Below, piece after piece: positions 25,597-37,244 of a DNA stretch of 64,000 bases (its first letter is position 1; every line of letters starts with the position of its first letter). The notes under the pieces are model-generated. The model saw nothing but the letters and a program-made list of their open reading frames with translations. It was not told the origin of the DNA and did not search any database. A program made the translations under genes and the position numbers. Source of the DNA: Cyclobacterium roseum (GTDB taxonomy: Bacteria > Bacteroidota > Bacteroidia > Cytophagales > Cyclobacteriaceae); the NCBI RefSeq assembly GCF_010119225.1, contig NZ_WNKF01000008.1, forward strand, positions 62,001 to 126,000, read 5' to 3'.

Positions 25597-25637
25597 AATG
25601 CGATCCTGATATTAATTGGGATCGCATTTGTTTCTTT
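25597..25637 (+). terminator. Terminator-like hairpin after tuf
   Basis: AATGCGATCC (25597-25606) pairs perfectly with GGATCGCATT (25619-25628) around a 12-base loop, followed by TGTTTCTTT. The T-tract is interrupted, so termination may be partial. The right arm overlaps the -33 box of the next promoter. Confidence 0.7.
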
Positions 25638-25658
25638 GGCCTTTTATCACTACTTTTG
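25627..25658 (+). promoter_or_regulatory. Promoter of the tRNA-Trp-secE-nusG-rplKAJL unit
   Basis: TTTG (25627-25630), 20 bases, TACTTTTG (25651-25658): consensus Bacteroidota promoter, ending 26 bases before the tRNA-Trp 5' end. Its first box lies in the stem end of the tuf terminator. Confidence 0.8.
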
Positions 25659-25684
25659 CGTTCCTTATTTGAGGGTCGTAATAT

Positions 25685-25755
25685 ACGGGCGTAGTTCAAT
25701 GGCAGAATAGCGGTCTCCAAAACCGTTGATGGGAGTTCGAATCTCTCCGCCCGTG
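25685..25755 (+). tRNA. tRNA-Trp (CCA)
   Basis: Acceptor ACGGGCG/CGCCCGT, anticodon stem GCGGT/ACCGT with loop CTCCAAA (CCA at 25717-25719), T arm with AGTTCGAATCT. It has 71 bases and no encoded 3' CCA. It immediately precedes secE, as in many bacteria. Confidence 0.97.
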
Positions 25756-25885
25756 CAATCAACTAAGGGTAAAACCATGTCAGAAGCGTTGGGATCAATG
25801 TTTTTGGAAGCAAGTTAAAAGTACGAACCCATCTTCAGGGCCTGAGGGAACGGATAGGGGTTCATTGTTAACCAATTTTACAAGG

Positions 25886-26074
25886 ATGAATGTTAAAAAT
25901 TTTGTAGTCGAATCCATCGATGAGATGAAAAACAAGGTCACCTGGCCTAAGTATTCGTCTCTACAAAACAGTGCGGTGCTAGTGCTGGTGGCTTCCTTGA
26001 TTTTCGCTTTAGTCATCGGTTTGATAGACCTGACATTCGAAAATATCATGACATGGTTTTATGATTTATTCTAA
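25886..26074 (+). CDS. secE: Preprotein translocase subunit SecE
   Basis: This 62-residue single-span membrane protein stabilises SecY in the Sec translocon. I chose ATG at 25886 (MNVKNFVVESIDEMKNKVTWP) instead of the TTG 21 bases upstream because it gives the usual SecE start. The conserved amphipathic helix with KNKVTWPKYSSLQ is followed by a hydrophobic segment (about 32-52) and a short tail. It lies between tRNA-Trp and nusG, the classical position. Confidence 0.96.
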   Translation: MNVKNFVVESIDEMKNKVTWPKYSSLQNSAVLVLVASLIFALVIGLIDLTFENIMTWFYDLF

Positions 26075-26092
26075 AGAATTTTAAAAAACGGG

Positions 26093-26650
26093 ATGGCAGA
26101 TCACAAATGGTACGTGCTCAGGGTAGTGGCAGGTCAGGAGAAAAAAGCGAAGACTTATCTGGACAATGAAATTGCCCGTCAAAAGCTGGAGGAATTTATC
26201 CCCGAGGTTTTGATACCCTCTGAGAAAGTATATGAGATGCGAAACGGCAAGAAACGTGTTAGGGAGAGGAATTTCTTTCCTGGCTATGTTCTGGTTAATG
26301 CGGATCTCAGTCATGGAGAAGCCAATCACGTAATTACGAGCATACCGGGAGTTATCGGTTTTTTAGGGTCAAACCAAGGGGGGGCTTCCAAAACCCCTGA
26401 GCCATTACGTCAGTCAGAGATCAATCGGATTTTAGGTCGGGTTGAAGAGATTGATGAGTTTGCAGAAAAACTAGATACACCATTTATAGTCGGAGAGACC
26501 GTGAAAGTAATGGACGGTCCCTTTAGTGGTTTCTCGGGTGTGATTGAGGAAGTGTTTGAAGACAAGAAAAAGCTTAATGTTATGGTTAAGATTTTCGGTC
26601 GAAACACTCCCGTTGAGTTAAACTTTATACAAGTAGAAAAACAAGATTAG
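26093..26650 (+). CDS. nusG: Transcription termination/antitermination factor NusG
   Basis: The 185-residue protein binds RNA polymerase and links it to the ribosome or Rho. The NGN domain ([19 protein letters not shown] to [10 protein letters not shown] and IPGVIGFLG) covers about residues 5-110. The KOW domain with [21 protein letters not shown] covers 130-185. secE lies 18 bases upstream and rplK 3 bases downstream. Confidence 0.98.
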   Translation: MADHKWYVLRVVAGQEKKAKTYLDNEIARQKLEEFIPEVLIPSEKVYEMRNGKKRVRERNFFPGYVLVNADLSHGEANHVITSIPGVIGFLGSNQGGASKTPEPLRQSEINRILGRVEEIDEFAEKLDTPFIVGETVKVMDGPFSGFSGVIEEVFEDKKKLNVMVKIFGRNTPVELNFIQVEKQD

Positions 26651-26653
26651 GAA

Positions 26654-27097
26654 ATGGCTAAAGAAATCTCTGGTTATCTAAAACTACAGGTTAAAGGTGG
26701 CCAGGCAAACCCATCTCCTCCAGTTGGTCCGGCCCTTGGTTCAAAAGGGTTGAACATCATGGAGTTCTGTAAGCAATACAATGCCAGAACTCAGGATAAA
26801 ATGGGCCAGGTTCTTCCTGTACTTGTGACGATTTATTCGGACAAGTCGTTTGATTTTGTTGTAAAAACACCACCGGCAGCTGTCATGTTGCTGGAAGCGG
26901 CAAAATTGAAAAGTGGTTCTTCGGAACCCAACAGGAAAAAGGTTGGCTCAGTGTCCTGGGATCAGGTAAAAGAAATTGCAGAAGTGAAAATGCCTGATTT
27001 AAATGCTTTTAAGGTAGACTCCGCCATGAAAATGATCGCGGGTACTGCCAGAAGTATGGGCCTCACAGTTTCAGGAAAAGCTCCTTGGGAGGAATAA
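26654..27097 (+). CDS. rplK: 50S ribosomal protein L11
   Basis: This 147-residue protein forms the GTPase-associated centre with 23S rRNA. The N-terminal proline-rich motif [30 protein letters not shown] is intact, as is the C-terminal rRNA-binding part ending [13 protein letters not shown]. It starts 3 bases after nusG. Confidence 0.98.
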   Translation: MAKEISGYLKLQVKGGQANPSPPVGPALGSKGLNIMEFCKQYNARTQDKMGQVLPVLVTIYSDKSFDFVVKTPPAAVMLLEAAKLKSGSSEPNRKKVGSVSWDQVKEIAEVKMPDLNAFKVDSAMKMIAGTARSMGLTVSGKAPWEE

Positions 27098-27107
27098 TAC
27101 GTAAAAA

Positions 27108-27806
27108 ATGGCTAAGTTAACAAAAAGTAAAAAAGAAGCTCTTTCTAAATACGACCCTAGCCAACACTATTCCCTGGCAGAGGCTTCTTCAATTGTTAAG
27201 GAAATATCAAAGACCAAATTTGATTCCTCAATAGACCTGGATATTCGTCTGGGAGTGGATCCACGAAAAGCTGATCAGATGGTCAGAGGTGTAGTGGCCC
27301 TTCCTCATGGAACAGGCAAGGAATTGAAAGTATTGGTACTTTGCAGTCCTGACAAAGAAGAAGAAGCCAAAGAGGCTGGAGCCGATTATGTTGGTTTGGA
27401 CGAGTACATTGCTAAAATCGAAGGGGGATGGACTGACATGGATGTCATCATTACCACTCCGAATGTAATGGCTAAAGTAGGTAGATTGGGTAGGGTTTTG
27501 GGTCCGAGAGGATTGATGCCAAATCCCAAATCCGGTACGGTGACCCTTGATGTAGGGAAAGCGGTTAAAGAAGTAAAAGCTGGTAAAATCGACTTTAAAG
27601 TAGATAAGTTTGGTATTATTCATGCAAGCGTAGGAAAGGTTTCTTTCAGTCCTGAAAAAATTCAGGAAAATGCACGCGAGCTGATTTTGACCATCTCAAA
27701 GTTGAAACCATCTGCCGCAAAGGGCACTTATTTCAGAAGCATTCATTTATCCAGCACCATGTCTCCGGGTATCGTGATCGATAAAAGTAGTATTCAAGGT
27801 ATATAA
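27108..27806 (+). CDS. rplA: 50S ribosomal protein L1
   Basis: The 232-residue protein forms the mobile L1 stalk at the E site. The signature blocks [41 protein letters not shown] and [22 protein letters not shown] are present. In E. coli L1 represses its own operon by binding the mRNA; no mimic site was identified here. Confidence 0.98.
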   Translation: MAKLTKSKKEALSKYDPSQHYSLAEASSIVKEISKTKFDSSIDLDIRLGVDPRKADQMVRGVVALPHGTGKELKVLVLCSPDKEEEAKEAGADYVGLDEYIAKIEGGWTDMDVIITTPNVMAKVGRLGRVLGPRGLMPNPKSGTVTLDVGKAVKEVKAGKIDFKVDKFGIIHASVGKVSFSPEKIQENARELILTISKLKPSAAKGTYFRSIHLSSTMSPGIVIDKSSIQGI

Positions 27807-27808
27807 TT

Positions 27809-28348
27809 ATGACGAGAGAAGACAAAAAAACCATAATTGAAGAACTTACCGACAAACTGAAGACTACTCCGCATTTTTACATTGCCGATGCTTCGGGATT
27901 CAGTGTTGCTCAGGTAAACAGTTTCAGGAAGATGTGTTTCGATAAAGGGCTTGAGTACCGGGTTTATAAAAATACCCTGATCAAGAAAGCCCTTGAAAAT
28001 ATGGAGGCAGATTATGCTGACTTCGCCGAACAAACGCTGAAAGGCTTTTCCGGTATCCTGTTTTCTCAGGAGATTGGTAACCTTCCTGCGAAGGTAATTC
28101 TAGATTTCAGAAAGAAACTGGGCCCTAAAAACAAGCGTCCCTTGTTCAAAGGAGCCTCCGTTGATGGAGATCAATTTTTAGGTGAAAACAACCTGGAAGT
28201 GCTTTCCAAACTGAAATCCAAAGAAGAACTGGTAGGAGAAGTTATTGGTTTACTCCAATCTCCTGCTACCAATGTGCTGTCAGCACTTCAGAGCGGAAAG
28301 AACACGCTTGCAGGTCTGGTGAAAACACTGGCCGAAAAAGAAGCTTAA
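27809..28348 (+). CDS. rplJ: 50S ribosomal protein L10
   Basis: This 179-residue protein is the base of the L7/L12 stalk. It starts MTREDKKTIIEELTDKLKTTPHFYIADASG and has the family segments FRKMCFDKGLEYRVYKNTLIKKAL and LVGEVIGLLQSPATNVLSALQSG; the C-terminal helix binds L12 dimers. It begins 2 bases after rplA, with 48 bases to rplL. Confidence 0.97.
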   Translation: MTREDKKTIIEELTDKLKTTPHFYIADASGFSVAQVNSFRKMCFDKGLEYRVYKNTLIKKALENMEADYADFAEQTLKGFSGILFSQEIGNLPAKVILDFRKKLGPKNKRPLFKGASVDGDQFLGENNLEVLSKLKSKEELVGEVIGLLQSPATNVLSALQSGKNTLAGLVKTLAEKEA

Positions 28349-28396
28349 AAAAATCATTCAAATTAGTAAAAACAATCAATTTAAATAGTTAATACA

Positions 28397-28777
28397 ATGG
28401 CAGATCTTAAAGCATTCGCTGAGCAGTTAGTTAATTTAACTGTAAAAGAGGTAAATGAGTTAGCCGCAATTTTAAAAGATGAATATGGTATCGAACCTGC
28501 CGCTGCTGCCGCTACTGTAGTAGCTGGAGGTGGAGCCGCTGGCGAAGGTGCTGCTGAAGAAGAGAAGTCTTCTTTTGATGTTGTCTTAAAAGCTGCAGGT
28601 GGACAAAAATTGGCGGTAGTTAAACTTGTTAAGGAATTGACAGGTTTGGGACTAAAAGAAGCCAAAGAAGTCGTAGACAGTGCTCCTAAAGCTGTTAAAG
28701 AAGGAGTAAGTAAAGAAGAAGCGGAAGCTCTTAAAAAGCAACTTGAAGAAGCTGGAGCTGAAGTTGAGCTTAAATAG
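28397..28777 (+). CDS. rplL: 50S ribosomal protein L7/L12
   Basis: The 126-residue stalk protein recruits translational GTPases. It has the N-terminal dimerisation region ([26 protein letters not shown]), an Ala/Gly-rich hinge (about 35-55) and the C-terminal domain with [20 protein letters not shown]. An attenuator-like hairpin separates it from rpoB. Confidence 0.98.
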   Translation: MADLKAFAEQLVNLTVKEVNELAAILKDEYGIEPAAAAATVVAGGGAAGEGAAEEEKSSFDVVLKAAGGQKLAVVKLVKELTGLGLKEAKEVVDSAPKAVKEGVSKEEAEALKKQLEEAGAEVELK

Positions 28778-28819
28778 AATTGAATAGCCAACTCCGATTG
28801 GATTTGGTTAATCAGCATT

Positions 28820-28846
28820 AGACCTGACTTATCAGTCAGGTCTTTT
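28820..28846 (+). terminator. Attenuator/terminator hairpin between rplL and rpoB
   Basis: A perfect 10-bp stem, AGACCTGACT (28820-28829) with AGTCAGGTCT (28834-28843), has a 4-base loop TATC and is followed by TTT. The short T-tract suggests partial termination, as at the known rplL-rpoB attenuator of other bacteria. No consensus promoter follows before rpoB. Confidence 0.72.
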
Positions 28847-28934
28847 CCTGTTTATGGACAGTAAATAAATTGCACTTTTTTAAGTGTAAATTGTCCTATA
28901 TTTATAAAAACTTTCACTAAAATTATATACTGCC

Positions 28935-31900
28935 TTGGCTATCCAGAATCAAACCGAAAGGAAAAGTTTCTCATCCATAAAGGTAGTCAAAGACTATCCG
29001 GATTTCTTAGATATTCAGCTGCAATCTTTTAAAGATTTCTTCCAGTTGGATACTCCTGCAGAGAAAAGAAGGCAGGATGGTCTTTTCAAGGTGTTCTCTG
29101 AAAATTTTCCCATCAGTGATTCCCGGGAAAATTTCACCCTTGAATTTATCGACTATACCGTAGATCCTCCCAAATACAATGTTTCCGAAAGTATCGACCG
29201 GGGTCTGACTTATTCAGTTCCCCTAAAAGCAAAATTGCGATTGCTCTGCTCTGATGAAGACAATGAGGATTTCGAAACGATTGAGCAGGAGGTATTTCTA
29301 GGAAACCTCCCCTACATGACCGAAAAGGGATCTTTTGTAATCAATGGAGCAGAGCGCGTTATTGTATCTCAGCTCCACCGGTCACCTGGTGTTTTCTTTG
29401 CCCAAAGTAAACACACCAATGGTACCAAGCTTTATTCTGCCCGGATCATTCCTTTTAAAGGTTCCTGGATAGAATTTGCTACTGATATCAATAATGTCAT
29501 GTATGCCTACATTGACCGGAAAAAGAAATTCCCGGTTACCACCCTTTTACGGGCCATCGGATATGGATCTGATAAGCAGATTCTGGACTTATTTGGTCTT
29601 TCCGAAGAAGTGGAATCCAATAAGTCTAACCTAAAGAAAATCATTGGCAGAAAGCTAGCGGCGCGTGTTTTACGGACCTGGGTAGAAGACTTTGTGGACG
29701 AAGATACCGGAGAGGTGGTTTCTATTGATAGGAATGAAGTCTTATTGGAAAGAGATAGCATCCTTACGGATGAAGATATTGAGTTGATTTTGGAATCGGG
29801 CACCAAAAGCGTTATTCTCCACAGGGAGGACGTTAATATTGCCGATTATTCCATTATTTATAATACGCTACAGAAAGATAACTCCAATTCTGAAAAAGAG
29901 GCAGTAGAAGTAATTTACCGGCAACTGCGGAATACAGAAGCTCCGGATGAAGCGACCGCAAGGGAGGTAATCCACGGGTTGTTTTTCTCTGATAAGCGTT
30001 ACGACCTGGGAGAAGTAGGCAGGTACAGGATAAATAAAAAACTCGGACTGGATATCGATTCTGAGAAAATCGTATTGACTACCGAGGATATTATTTCCAT
30101 TGTAAAATACCTGATCGGGCTTATCAACTCCAAAGCTGTGGTCGATGATATTGACCACTTGAGCAATCGTCGGGTAAGAACCGTAGGTGAGCAGCTTTAC
30201 AGTCAGTTTGGTGTCGGGTTGGCACGAATGGCCCGAACGATCCGTGAGCGGATGAATGTTCGGGACAACGAAGATTTTAAACCGGTTGATCTGATTAATG
30301 CCAGAACGCTGTCTTCTGTGATTAACTCCTTCTTTGGTACCAACCAGTTGAGTCAGTTTATGGACCAGACCAATCCCTTGGCCGAGCTAACCCACAAAAG
30401 AAGGTTATCTGCGCTGGGTCCTGGTGGACTTTCCCGGGAACGTGCTGGATTTGAGGTACGAGACGTGCACTACACGCACTACGGTCGTTTGTGTACCATC
30501 GAAACCCCGGAAGGGCCCAATATTGGGTTGATTTCTTCTCTTTGTGTACACGCAAAGGTTAATAGCATGGGCTTTCTGGAAACTCCCTACCGAAAGGTTA
30601 GTGAGGGTAAAGTAAGTATGAATGCTGAAGACATCGTATTCCTTACGGCGGAAGAAGAGGACGACAATAATATTGCGCAGGCCAATGCGCCTCTGGATGG
30701 AAAAGGAAACTTTGTAAATGATAAGGTGAAAGCCAGGTTTGAAGGTGATTTCCCGGTCTTGGAACCGAAAGAAATATCCTATATGGATGTGGCACCCAAC
30801 CAGATTGTTTCGGTGGCGGCTTCCCTGATTCCGTTTCTGGAGCATGATGATGCTAACCGGGCCCTGATGGGTTCCAACATGCAGCGGCAAGCCGTTCCCT
30901 TGTTAAAAGCAGAGGCACCGATCGTCGGTACCGGACTGGAAGGAAAGGCAGCAATCGATTCACGTTCGCTGATTCTTGCAGAAGCAGACGGAGTCGTAGA
31001 CTACGTGGATGCCGAAAAGATCGTCACCAAGTACGAGCTTTCCAGCGATGAATTGCTGGTAAATTTCAGTGATGAGTATAAAACCTATGACCTGATTAAG
31101 TTCCGACGGACCAATCAGGACACGACGATTAACCTTACCCCAATTGTCTTAAAAGGACAAAAGGTTAAAAAAGGACAGGTGCTCGTGGAAGGGTATTCTA
31201 CCAATAAAGGAGAACTTGCTTTAGGCAAAAACCTGTTGGTCGCCTACATGCCCTGGCAGGGTTACAACTTTGAGGATGCTATTGTAATATCCGAGCGGGT
31301 GGTGCGAGAAGATGTCTTTACTTCCATCCATATCGAGGAATTTCAGTTGGAAGTCCGGGACACGAAACGCGGAGAAGAAGAGCTTACTTCAGAGATCCCA
31401 AATGTATCGGAAGATGCTGTTAAAAACCTGGACGAAAACGGTATTATCAGGGTCGGATCGGAAATAAAAGAAGGAGACATCATCATCGGAAAGATTACTC
31501 CCAAGGGTGAAACGGATCCTACTCCGGAAGAGAAACTGCTACGGGCCATATTCGGTGACAAGGCGGGTGACGTAAAGGATGCCTCTTTGAAAGCCTCCCC
31601 TTCCTTAAACGGAGTGGTGATTGAGACGAAGTTGTTTTCACGGCCTAAAAAGGACAAGGACCTTCGAGCGAAAGCGAAAGCGGAAGTAGAAAGGTTAAAG
31701 CAATCTTACAGTAAGGATTTACTCGCTGTTCGGGCGCGAATGATTGATAAACTGGTGCAGATTCTTGAAGGGAAAGTTTCCAATGGCGTTCGTCATAAGT
31801 TTGGAGATGAGATCATCAGTAAGGGAATGAAGTTCAATTACCAGAACATTGAAAACAACCTATTCCCAGCAAAAAACCCTTACAGGGACGAGAGTAATTA

Positions 31901-32810
31901 CAACGTGGCTGAGGAGGTAAACCTGATATCCGATATTATCTTGGATGACTGGACCGATGATGCCCATGCGAATGCACTTGTTCAGAAGTTGGTTAAGAAC
32001 TATACCAATACCCGCAATGAAATTTCAGGAATTTTCAAGCGGGATAAGTTTACCCTTGAAGTAGGAGATGAATTACCTGCGGGGATTGTTCAGTTGGCGA
32101 AAGTTTACGTAGCTAAAAAGCGAAAGCTAAAAGTTGGCGATAAGATGGCCGGTAGGCACGGTAACAAAGGGATTGTGGCTCGTATCGTTCGGGATGAGGA
32201 CATGCCCTTCCTGGAGGACGGTTCTCCTATGGACATTGTACTTAACCCGCTTGGTGTACCGTCGCGGATGAATATTGGTCAGATATTCGAAACGGTTTTG
32301 GCTTGGGCAGGCAAGGAATTAGGAAAGACCTATGCCACTCCAATATTTGACGGAGCGACTACCGATGAGGTAGCTGCCGAGTTGGATAAAGCTGGGCTGC
32401 CTTCTTTTGGTAGGACCTACCTGTTCGACGGACTGACCGGTAAGAAATTTGATCAACCCGTCACCGTGGGCGTTTCCTACATGCTGAAACTCGGTCACCT
32501 GGTGGACGATAAGATGCACGCCCGGTCCATCGGACCGTATTCGTTGATTACCCAGCAGCCATTGGGTGGAAAAGCCCAATTTGGTGGTCAGCGTTTCGGA
32601 GAGATGGAAGTGTGGGCACTGGAGGCTTTTGGTGCATCGCACGTGTTGAGAGAAATCTTAACGGTAAAATCCGATGATGTCATTGGCAGGGCCAAGGCCT
32701 ATGAATCCATTGTTAAGGGGGAAAATTTACCAAAAGCAAACATACCTGAGTCTTTCAATGTATTGGTACATGAACTCAGGGGACTTGCATTGGAAATTAC
32801 GCTTGACTAA
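28935..32810 (+). CDS. rpoB: DNA-directed RNA polymerase subunit beta
   Basis: The 1291-residue catalytic subunit is complete. The rifampicin region reads [31 protein letters not shown], with the wild-type residues expected for sensitivity (D, H, S positions intact). Other landmarks are [34 protein letters not shown] and the C-terminal [24 protein letters not shown]. The start is TTG at 28935 ([15 protein letters not shown]); no ATG lies nearby. It lies 157 bases after rplL and 48 before rpoC. Confidence 0.98.
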   Translation: MAIQNQTERKSFSSIKVVKDYPDFLDIQLQSFKDFFQLDTPAEKRRQDGLFKVFSENFPISDSRENFTLEFIDYTVDPPKYNVSESIDRGLTYSVPLKAKLRLLCSDEDNEDFETIEQEVFLGNLPYMTEKGSFVINGAERVIVSQLHRSPGVFFAQSKHTNGTKLYSARIIPFKGSWIEFATDINNVMYAYIDRKKKFPVTTLLRAIGYGSDKQILDLFGLSEEVESNKSNLKKIIGRKLAARVLRTWVEDFVDEDTGEVVSIDRNEVLLERDSILTDEDIELILESGTKSVILHREDVNIADYSIIYNTLQKDNSNSEKEAVEVIYRQLRNTEAPDEATAREVIHGLFFSDKRYDLGEVGRYRINKKLGLDIDSEKIVLTTEDIISIVKYLIGLINSKAVVDDIDHLSNRRVRTVGEQLYSQFGVGLARMARTIRERMNVRDNEDFKPVDLINARTLSSVINSFFGTNQLSQFMDQTNPLAELTHKRRLSALGPGGLSRERAGFEVRDVHYTHYGRLCTIETPEGPNIGLISSLCVHAKVNSMGFLETPYRKVSEGKVSMNAEDIVFLTAEEEDDNNIAQANAPLDGKGNFVNDKVKARFEGDFPVLEPKEISYMDVAPNQIVSVAASLIPFLEHDDANRALMGSNMQRQAVPLLKAEAPIVGTGLEGKAAIDSRSLILAEADGVVDYVDAEKIVTKYELSSDELLVNFSDEYKTYDLIKFRRTNQDTTINLTPIVLKGQKVKKGQVLVEGYSTNKGELALGKNLLVAYMPWQGYNFEDAIVISERVVREDVFTSIHIEEFQLEVRDTKRGEEELTSEIPNVSEDAVKNLDENGIIRVGSEIKEGDIIIGKITPKGETDPTPEEKLLRAIFGDKAGDVKDASLKASPSLNGVVIETKLFSRPKKDKDLRAKAKAEVERLKQSYSKDLLAVRARMIDKLVQILEGKVSNGVRHKFGDEIISKGMKFNYQNIENNLFPAKNPYRDESNYNVAEEVNLISDIILDDWTDDAHANALVQKLVKNYTNTRNEISGIFKRDKFTLEVGDELPAGIVQLAKVYVAKKRKLKVGDKMAGRHGNKGIVARIVRDEDMPFLEDGSPMDIVLNPLGVPSRMNIGQIFETVLAWAGKELGKTYATPIFDGATTDEVAAELDKAGLPSFGRTYLFDGLTGKKFDQPVTVGVSYMLKLGHLVDDKMHARSIGPYSLITQQPLGGKAQFGGQRFGEMEVWALEAFGASHVLREILTVKSDDVIGRAKAYESIVKGENLPKANIPESFNVLVHELRGLALEITLD

Positions 32811-32858
32811 CTTAGAAACCAATAGGCCTTTCGGGGCCATCAAATACACAAAAAAACT

Positions 32859-35800
32859 ATGGCGTTCAGAAAAAATAAGAAACTAAACAACGACTTTTCC
32901 AGAGTCACCATTAGTTTGGCTTCACCTGAGTCCATCCTGGACAGTTCGCATGGGGAAGTTACACAGCCAGAAACGATCAATTACAGAACTTACAAACCCG
33001 AGATGGGTGGATTGTTCTGTGAGCGGATATTTGGGCCGGTTAAGGACTGGGAGTGTCATTGTGGAAAATACAAGCGCATACGATATAAAGGGATTATTTG
33101 TGACCGCTGCGGTGTGGAAGTCACTGAGAAGAAGGTAAGAAGAGAGCGAATGGGGCACATCGAATTGGTGGTTCCTGTGGCGCATATCTGGTATTTTAAA
33201 TCCCTACCCAATAAGATTGGTTACCTGTTGGGTTTGCCTACTAAAAAGCTCGATCAGATCGTATATTACGAACGGTATGTAGTCATTCAGGCCGGTATTA
33301 AAGCGGATGATGGCTTACAATACCTGGATTTCCTTACGGAAGATGAATACCTGGACATCATGGATAAGCTTCCTAAGGAAAACCAAATGATGGACGATGA
33401 TGATCCCAATAAATTTATTGCCAAGATGGGCGCTGAGGCGTTGGAGATGCTTTTGGCAAGATTGGATTTGGATGATTTGTCCTACAGTTTGCGACATCAG
33501 GCAGCGACCGATACTTCTCAGCAGCGAAAAGCAGAGGCGTTGAAGCGATTGAAGGTAGTAGAAGCATTTCGAGACGCCAGGACCAGAATCGAAAATCGTC
33601 CGGAATGGATGGTCGTACGAATGGTTCCGGTGATTCCGCCAGAACTTCGTCCTTTGGTTCCCTTGGATGGAGGAAGGTTTGCCACTTCTGATTTGAATGA
33701 TTTGTACCGGAGGGTAATCATTCGAAACAACCGATTGAAGCGACTGATAGACATCAAAGCTCCGGAAGTAATCCTTAGAAATGAAAAAAGGATGCTTCAG
33801 GAAGCGGTGGACTCTTTATTCGATAATTCCCGGAAAGTAAATGCCGTAAGATCCGATGGAAACAGGGCCTTAAAATCCCTTTCTGATATGTTGAAAGGAA
33901 AGCAAGGCCGGTTCCGTCAGAACCTTTTGGGTAAGCGGGTGGATTATTCCGGCCGATCCGTAATTGTCGTCGGTCCTGAGTTGAAGTTGCACGAATGTGG
34001 GCTGCCCAAAAATATGGCAGCGGAATTGTTCAAGCCTTTTATTATCCGAAAACTTATTGAAAGAGGGATCGTAAAAACGGTAAAGTCTGCTAAGAAAATA
34101 GTAGATAGGAAAGACCCGGTGGTTTGGGACATCCTGGAAAATGTATTGAAGGGACACCCTGTTTTGCTTAACCGGGCACCAACCTTGCACCGTTTGGGAA
34201 TACAGGCATTCCAGCCCAAGTTGATTGAGGGTAAAGCCATACAGTTGCACCCATTGGTATGTACTGCCTTTAACGCTGACTTTGACGGAGATCAAATGGC
34301 GGTACACGTTCCGTTGGGACACGAAGCCATATTGGAGGCATCCACGCTGATGCTTTCTTCCCATAATATTCTTAATCCCGCTAATGGAGCTCCTATCACC
34401 GTTCCTTCTCAGGACATGGTGCTTGGATTGTACTATGTGACCAAGGGAATGAAATCTACCGAGCAGTTTCCGGTAGAAGGAGAAGGCATGACCTTCTACG
34501 GTCAGGAAGAGGTGTTGATAGCCTTGAATGAGGGAGCCATATCCAAACATGCGCACATAAAGTGTAAAGTGAAGGTACGGAACGAGGATGGAACGCTTTC
34601 TGAAAAAATTGAAGATACCGTAGCTGGCAGATTGATTTTTAATCAATTTGTGCCAGAGCAGGTAGGTTATGTGAATGAATTGCTGACCAAAAAGAAATTG
34701 CAGCAGATCATTGCAGAGGTCGTAAAGATTTGCGGCATTGCCCGTTCCGCTCAGTTTCTGGATGATATCAAACATTTGGGATTCCAGATGGCTTATCAGG
34801 GCGGTCTGTCCATGGGATTGGACGATGTGATCATCCCTGAAGACAAGGAACCACTGATAGAAAAAGCCAAAAGTGAGGTGGACCAGGTATGGAACAACTA
34901 CCTCATGGGTCTGATTACAGACAATGAGCGGTACAATCAGGTAATTGATATCTGGACCCGAACCAATTCAAACCTGACGAATATACTTATGCGTCAGATG
35001 GAGGAAGATAATCAGGGTTTTAATGCCATCTATATGATGATGCACTCGGGAGCCAGAGGTTCGAGAGAGCAGATTCGACAGTTGGGAGGAATGAGAGGTC
35101 TGATGGCCAAGCCACAGAAAAACCTGCAAGGTTCTGTGGGAGAGATCATCGAAAACCCCATTTTGTCTAACTTTAAAGAAGGGTTGGACGTATTGGAGTA
35201 CTTTATCTCTACACACGGAGCCCGAAAAGGTCTTGCGGATACGGCACTAAAAACTGCCGATGCAGGGTACCTGACCCGACGATTGGTGGATGTGGCTCAG
35301 GACATGATCATTTCAGAAGAAGACTGCGGAACCCTCAGAGGGTTGGTCGTTCAGGCATTGAAAGACAACGATGAAATCGTTGAGCCGCTATCTGAGCGGG
35401 TAGTAGGAAGGATCGCTGTTCACGATGTGATCGATCCCATTACAGAAGAGGTAATCATCGAATCAGATGAGGAAATCACGGATGTGGTGGCAAAAGCCAT
35501 TGATGAATCCGCTGTTGAGGAAGTGGAAATCCGTTCGGTACTTACCTGTGAAACGCGCAGAGGAGTATGTTCAAAGTGTTACGGTCGTAACCTTGCCACT
35601 GGTAAAAAGGTGCAGGTGGGCGAGTCCGTAGGGGTAATTGCCGCTCAGTCGATCGGGGAACCGGGAACTCAGCTAACCTTGCGAACCTTCCACGTAGGTG
35701 GTACCGCTTCGAATATTTCCGTAGAAGCCAGTATTAATTCTAAATTCGATGGTGTCATTGAGTTTGAAGAAGAGTTAAGATGGATCAAGACAACCAACAA

Positions 35801-37169
35801 GGATGGAGAAGAAGTTTCCATCGTAATGGGAAGATCTGGTGAGATAAAAGTAAATGATGTGAAATCAGGCAAGACCCTGGTTTCCAACCATGTTCCTTAT
35901 GGTGCCGTCCTGAATGTAACGGATGGACAGAAAATCGGCAAAGGTGAATCTTTGTGTACCTGGGATCCTTATAATGCGGTAATTCTTTCCGAGTTTGATG
36001 GTAAAGTTGATTTTGAGGCGATTATTGAAGGAGTTACTTACAAAGAAGTAGCGGATGATCAAACCGGATACCGGGAAAAGGTAATTATCGACACCAAGGA
36101 TAAAACCAAGAACCCTGCAGTAGTGGTGGATCATGGTGAGGAATCCAAATCGTATAACATCCCGGTGGGAGCCCACCTTTCGGTAGAAAAAGGGGAAGAG
36201 GTTAAGGCCGGTCAGATTCTGGTAAAAATACCTCGATCGGTAGGTAAGACCCGGGATATCACCGGAGGTCTGCCCCGGGTAACGGAGTTATTTGAAGCCA
36301 GAAATCCTTCCAATCCTGCGGTAGTATCCGAAATAGATGGCGTGGTAATTTACGGCGGTATTAAGAGAGGAAACCGGGAGATCTTCATTGAATCCAAAGA
36401 CGGCGTTAAAAAGCGGTACATGGTTTCGCTTTCCAAGCATATTTTGGTTCAGGAAAATGACTTTATCCGTGCCGGAGAGCCCTTGTCAGATGGTGCCATT
36501 ACGCCAAACGACATCCTTTCAATCAAAGGCCCTACGGCTGTTCAGGAATATCTGGTAAATGAAATCCAGGAAGTATACCGATTGCAGGGCGTGAAGATCA
36601 ATGATAAGCACATTGAAGTGATCGTGAGCCAGATGATGCAAAAAGTAGAAATTCTGGATGCGGGGGACACCGGGTTTTTGCAAAACCAGATTGTAGACAA
36701 ATGGGCGTTCCGTGAGGAAAACGACATGATCCTTGACAAGAAGGTGGTCATGGAATCAGGTGATTCTGCTACGTTGAAGCCGGGAATGATCATCACTGCC
36801 AGAAGGCTACGGGATGAAAATTCAAGTCTGAAGCGGAAGGATATGAAGCTGGTTCAGGTTCGGGATGCGCAAACGGCAGTTTCGCAGCCTACCCTGCAAG
36901 GTATTACGGCATCTTCTTTGGGTACGGAAAGCTTTATTTCCGCCGCTTCCTTTCAGGAAACTACCAAAGTTTTGAGTGAAGCAGCTATTCGCGGCAAGCG
37001 AGACGAGCTGTTGGGCTTGAAAGAAAACGTGATCGTTGGTCACTTGATACCAGCAGGTACCGGACAGCGGAAATTCAATAATTTGATCGTGGGATCCAAG
37101 GAAGAATACGAAATGCTAGTGGCTGAAAAAGAGAGCAGCAGCAAGAAGGTTCGGGAAACCATCAAGTAA
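32859..37169 (+). CDS. rpoC: DNA-directed RNA polymerase subunit beta'
   Basis: This 1436-residue subunit carries the catalytic [12 protein letters not shown] motif near residue 470. The N-terminal zinc ribbon ([24 protein letters not shown]) and the second zinc site ([18 protein letters not shown]) are complete. The bridge-helix/trigger-loop region ([23 protein letters not shown], then [18 protein letters not shown]) is intact. A strong terminator follows 17 bases after the stop, ending the rpoBC transcript. Confidence 0.98.
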   Translation: MAFRKNKKLNNDFSRVTISLASPESILDSSHGEVTQPETINYRTYKPEMGGLFCERIFGPVKDWECHCGKYKRIRYKGIICDRCGVEVTEKKVRRERMGHIELVVPVAHIWYFKSLPNKIGYLLGLPTKKLDQIVYYERYVVIQAGIKADDGLQYLDFLTEDEYLDIMDKLPKENQMMDDDDPNKFIAKMGAEALEMLLARLDLDDLSYSLRHQAATDTSQQRKAEALKRLKVVEAFRDARTRIENRPEWMVVRMVPVIPPELRPLVPLDGGRFATSDLNDLYRRVIIRNNRLKRLIDIKAPEVILRNEKRMLQEAVDSLFDNSRKVNAVRSDGNRALKSLSDMLKGKQGRFRQNLLGKRVDYSGRSVIVVGPELKLHECGLPKNMAAELFKPFIIRKLIERGIVKTVKSAKKIVDRKDPVVWDILENVLKGHPVLLNRAPTLHRLGIQAFQPKLIEGKAIQLHPLVCTAFNADFDGDQMAVHVPLGHEAILEASTLMLSSHNILNPANGAPITVPSQDMVLGLYYVTKGMKSTEQFPVEGEGMTFYGQEEVLIALNEGAISKHAHIKCKVKVRNEDGTLSEKIEDTVAGRLIFNQFVPEQVGYVNELLTKKKLQQIIAEVVKICGIARSAQFLDDIKHLGFQMAYQGGLSMGLDDVIIPEDKEPLIEKAKSEVDQVWNNYLMGLITDNERYNQVIDIWTRTNSNLTNILMRQMEEDNQGFNAIYMMMHSGARGSREQIRQLGGMRGLMAKPQKNLQGSVGEIIENPILSNFKEGLDVLEYFISTHGARKGLADTALKTADAGYLTRRLVDVAQDMIISEEDCGTLRGLVVQALKDNDEIVEPLSERVVGRIAVHDVIDPITEEVIIESDEEITDVVAKAIDESAVEEVEIRSVLTCETRRGVCSKCYGRNLATGKKVQVGESVGVIAAQSIGEPGTQLTLRTFHVGGTASNISVEASINSKFDGVIEFEEELRWIKTTNKDGEEVSIVMGRSGEIKVNDVKSGKTLVSNHVPYGAVLNVTDGQKIGKGESLCTWDPYNAVILSEFDGKVDFEAIIEGVTYKEVADDQTGYREKVIIDTKDKTKNPAVVVDHGEESKSYNIPVGAHLSVEKGEEVKAGQILVKIPRSVGKTRDITGGLPRVTELFEARNPSNPAVVSEIDGVVIYGGIKRGNREIFIESKDGVKKRYMVSLSKHILVQENDFIRAGEPLSDGAITPNDILSIKGPTAVQEYLVNEIQEVYRLQGVKINDKHIEVIVSQMMQKVEILDAGDTGFLQNQIVDKWAFREENDMILDKKVVMESGDSATLKPGMIITARRLRDENSSLKRKDMKLVQVRDAQTAVSQPTLQGITASSLGTESFISAASFQETTKVLSEAAIRGKRDELLGLKENVIVGHLIPAGTGQRKFNNLIVGSKEEYEMLVAEKESSSKKVRETIK

Positions 37170-37185
37170 AATAAAAGTACAGCGT

Positions 37186-37219
37186 AAAAAGGCCTGCACC
37201 AGACGGCAGGCCTTTTTTT
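37186..37219 (+). terminator. Rho-independent terminator after rpoC
   Basis: A5 plus GGCCTGC (37191-37197) pairs with GCAGGCC (37206-37212) around an 8-base loop, followed by seven T. The A-tract on the left makes it bidirectional. Confidence 0.92.
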
Positions 37220-37244
37220 ATTTCTAACCGGGTAACAAACACTT

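Noticed and set aside
33870-34775. A 301-codon open frame on the minus strand inside rpoC
   Set aside because: Antisense shadow of rpoC, with no start context or recognisable domains.
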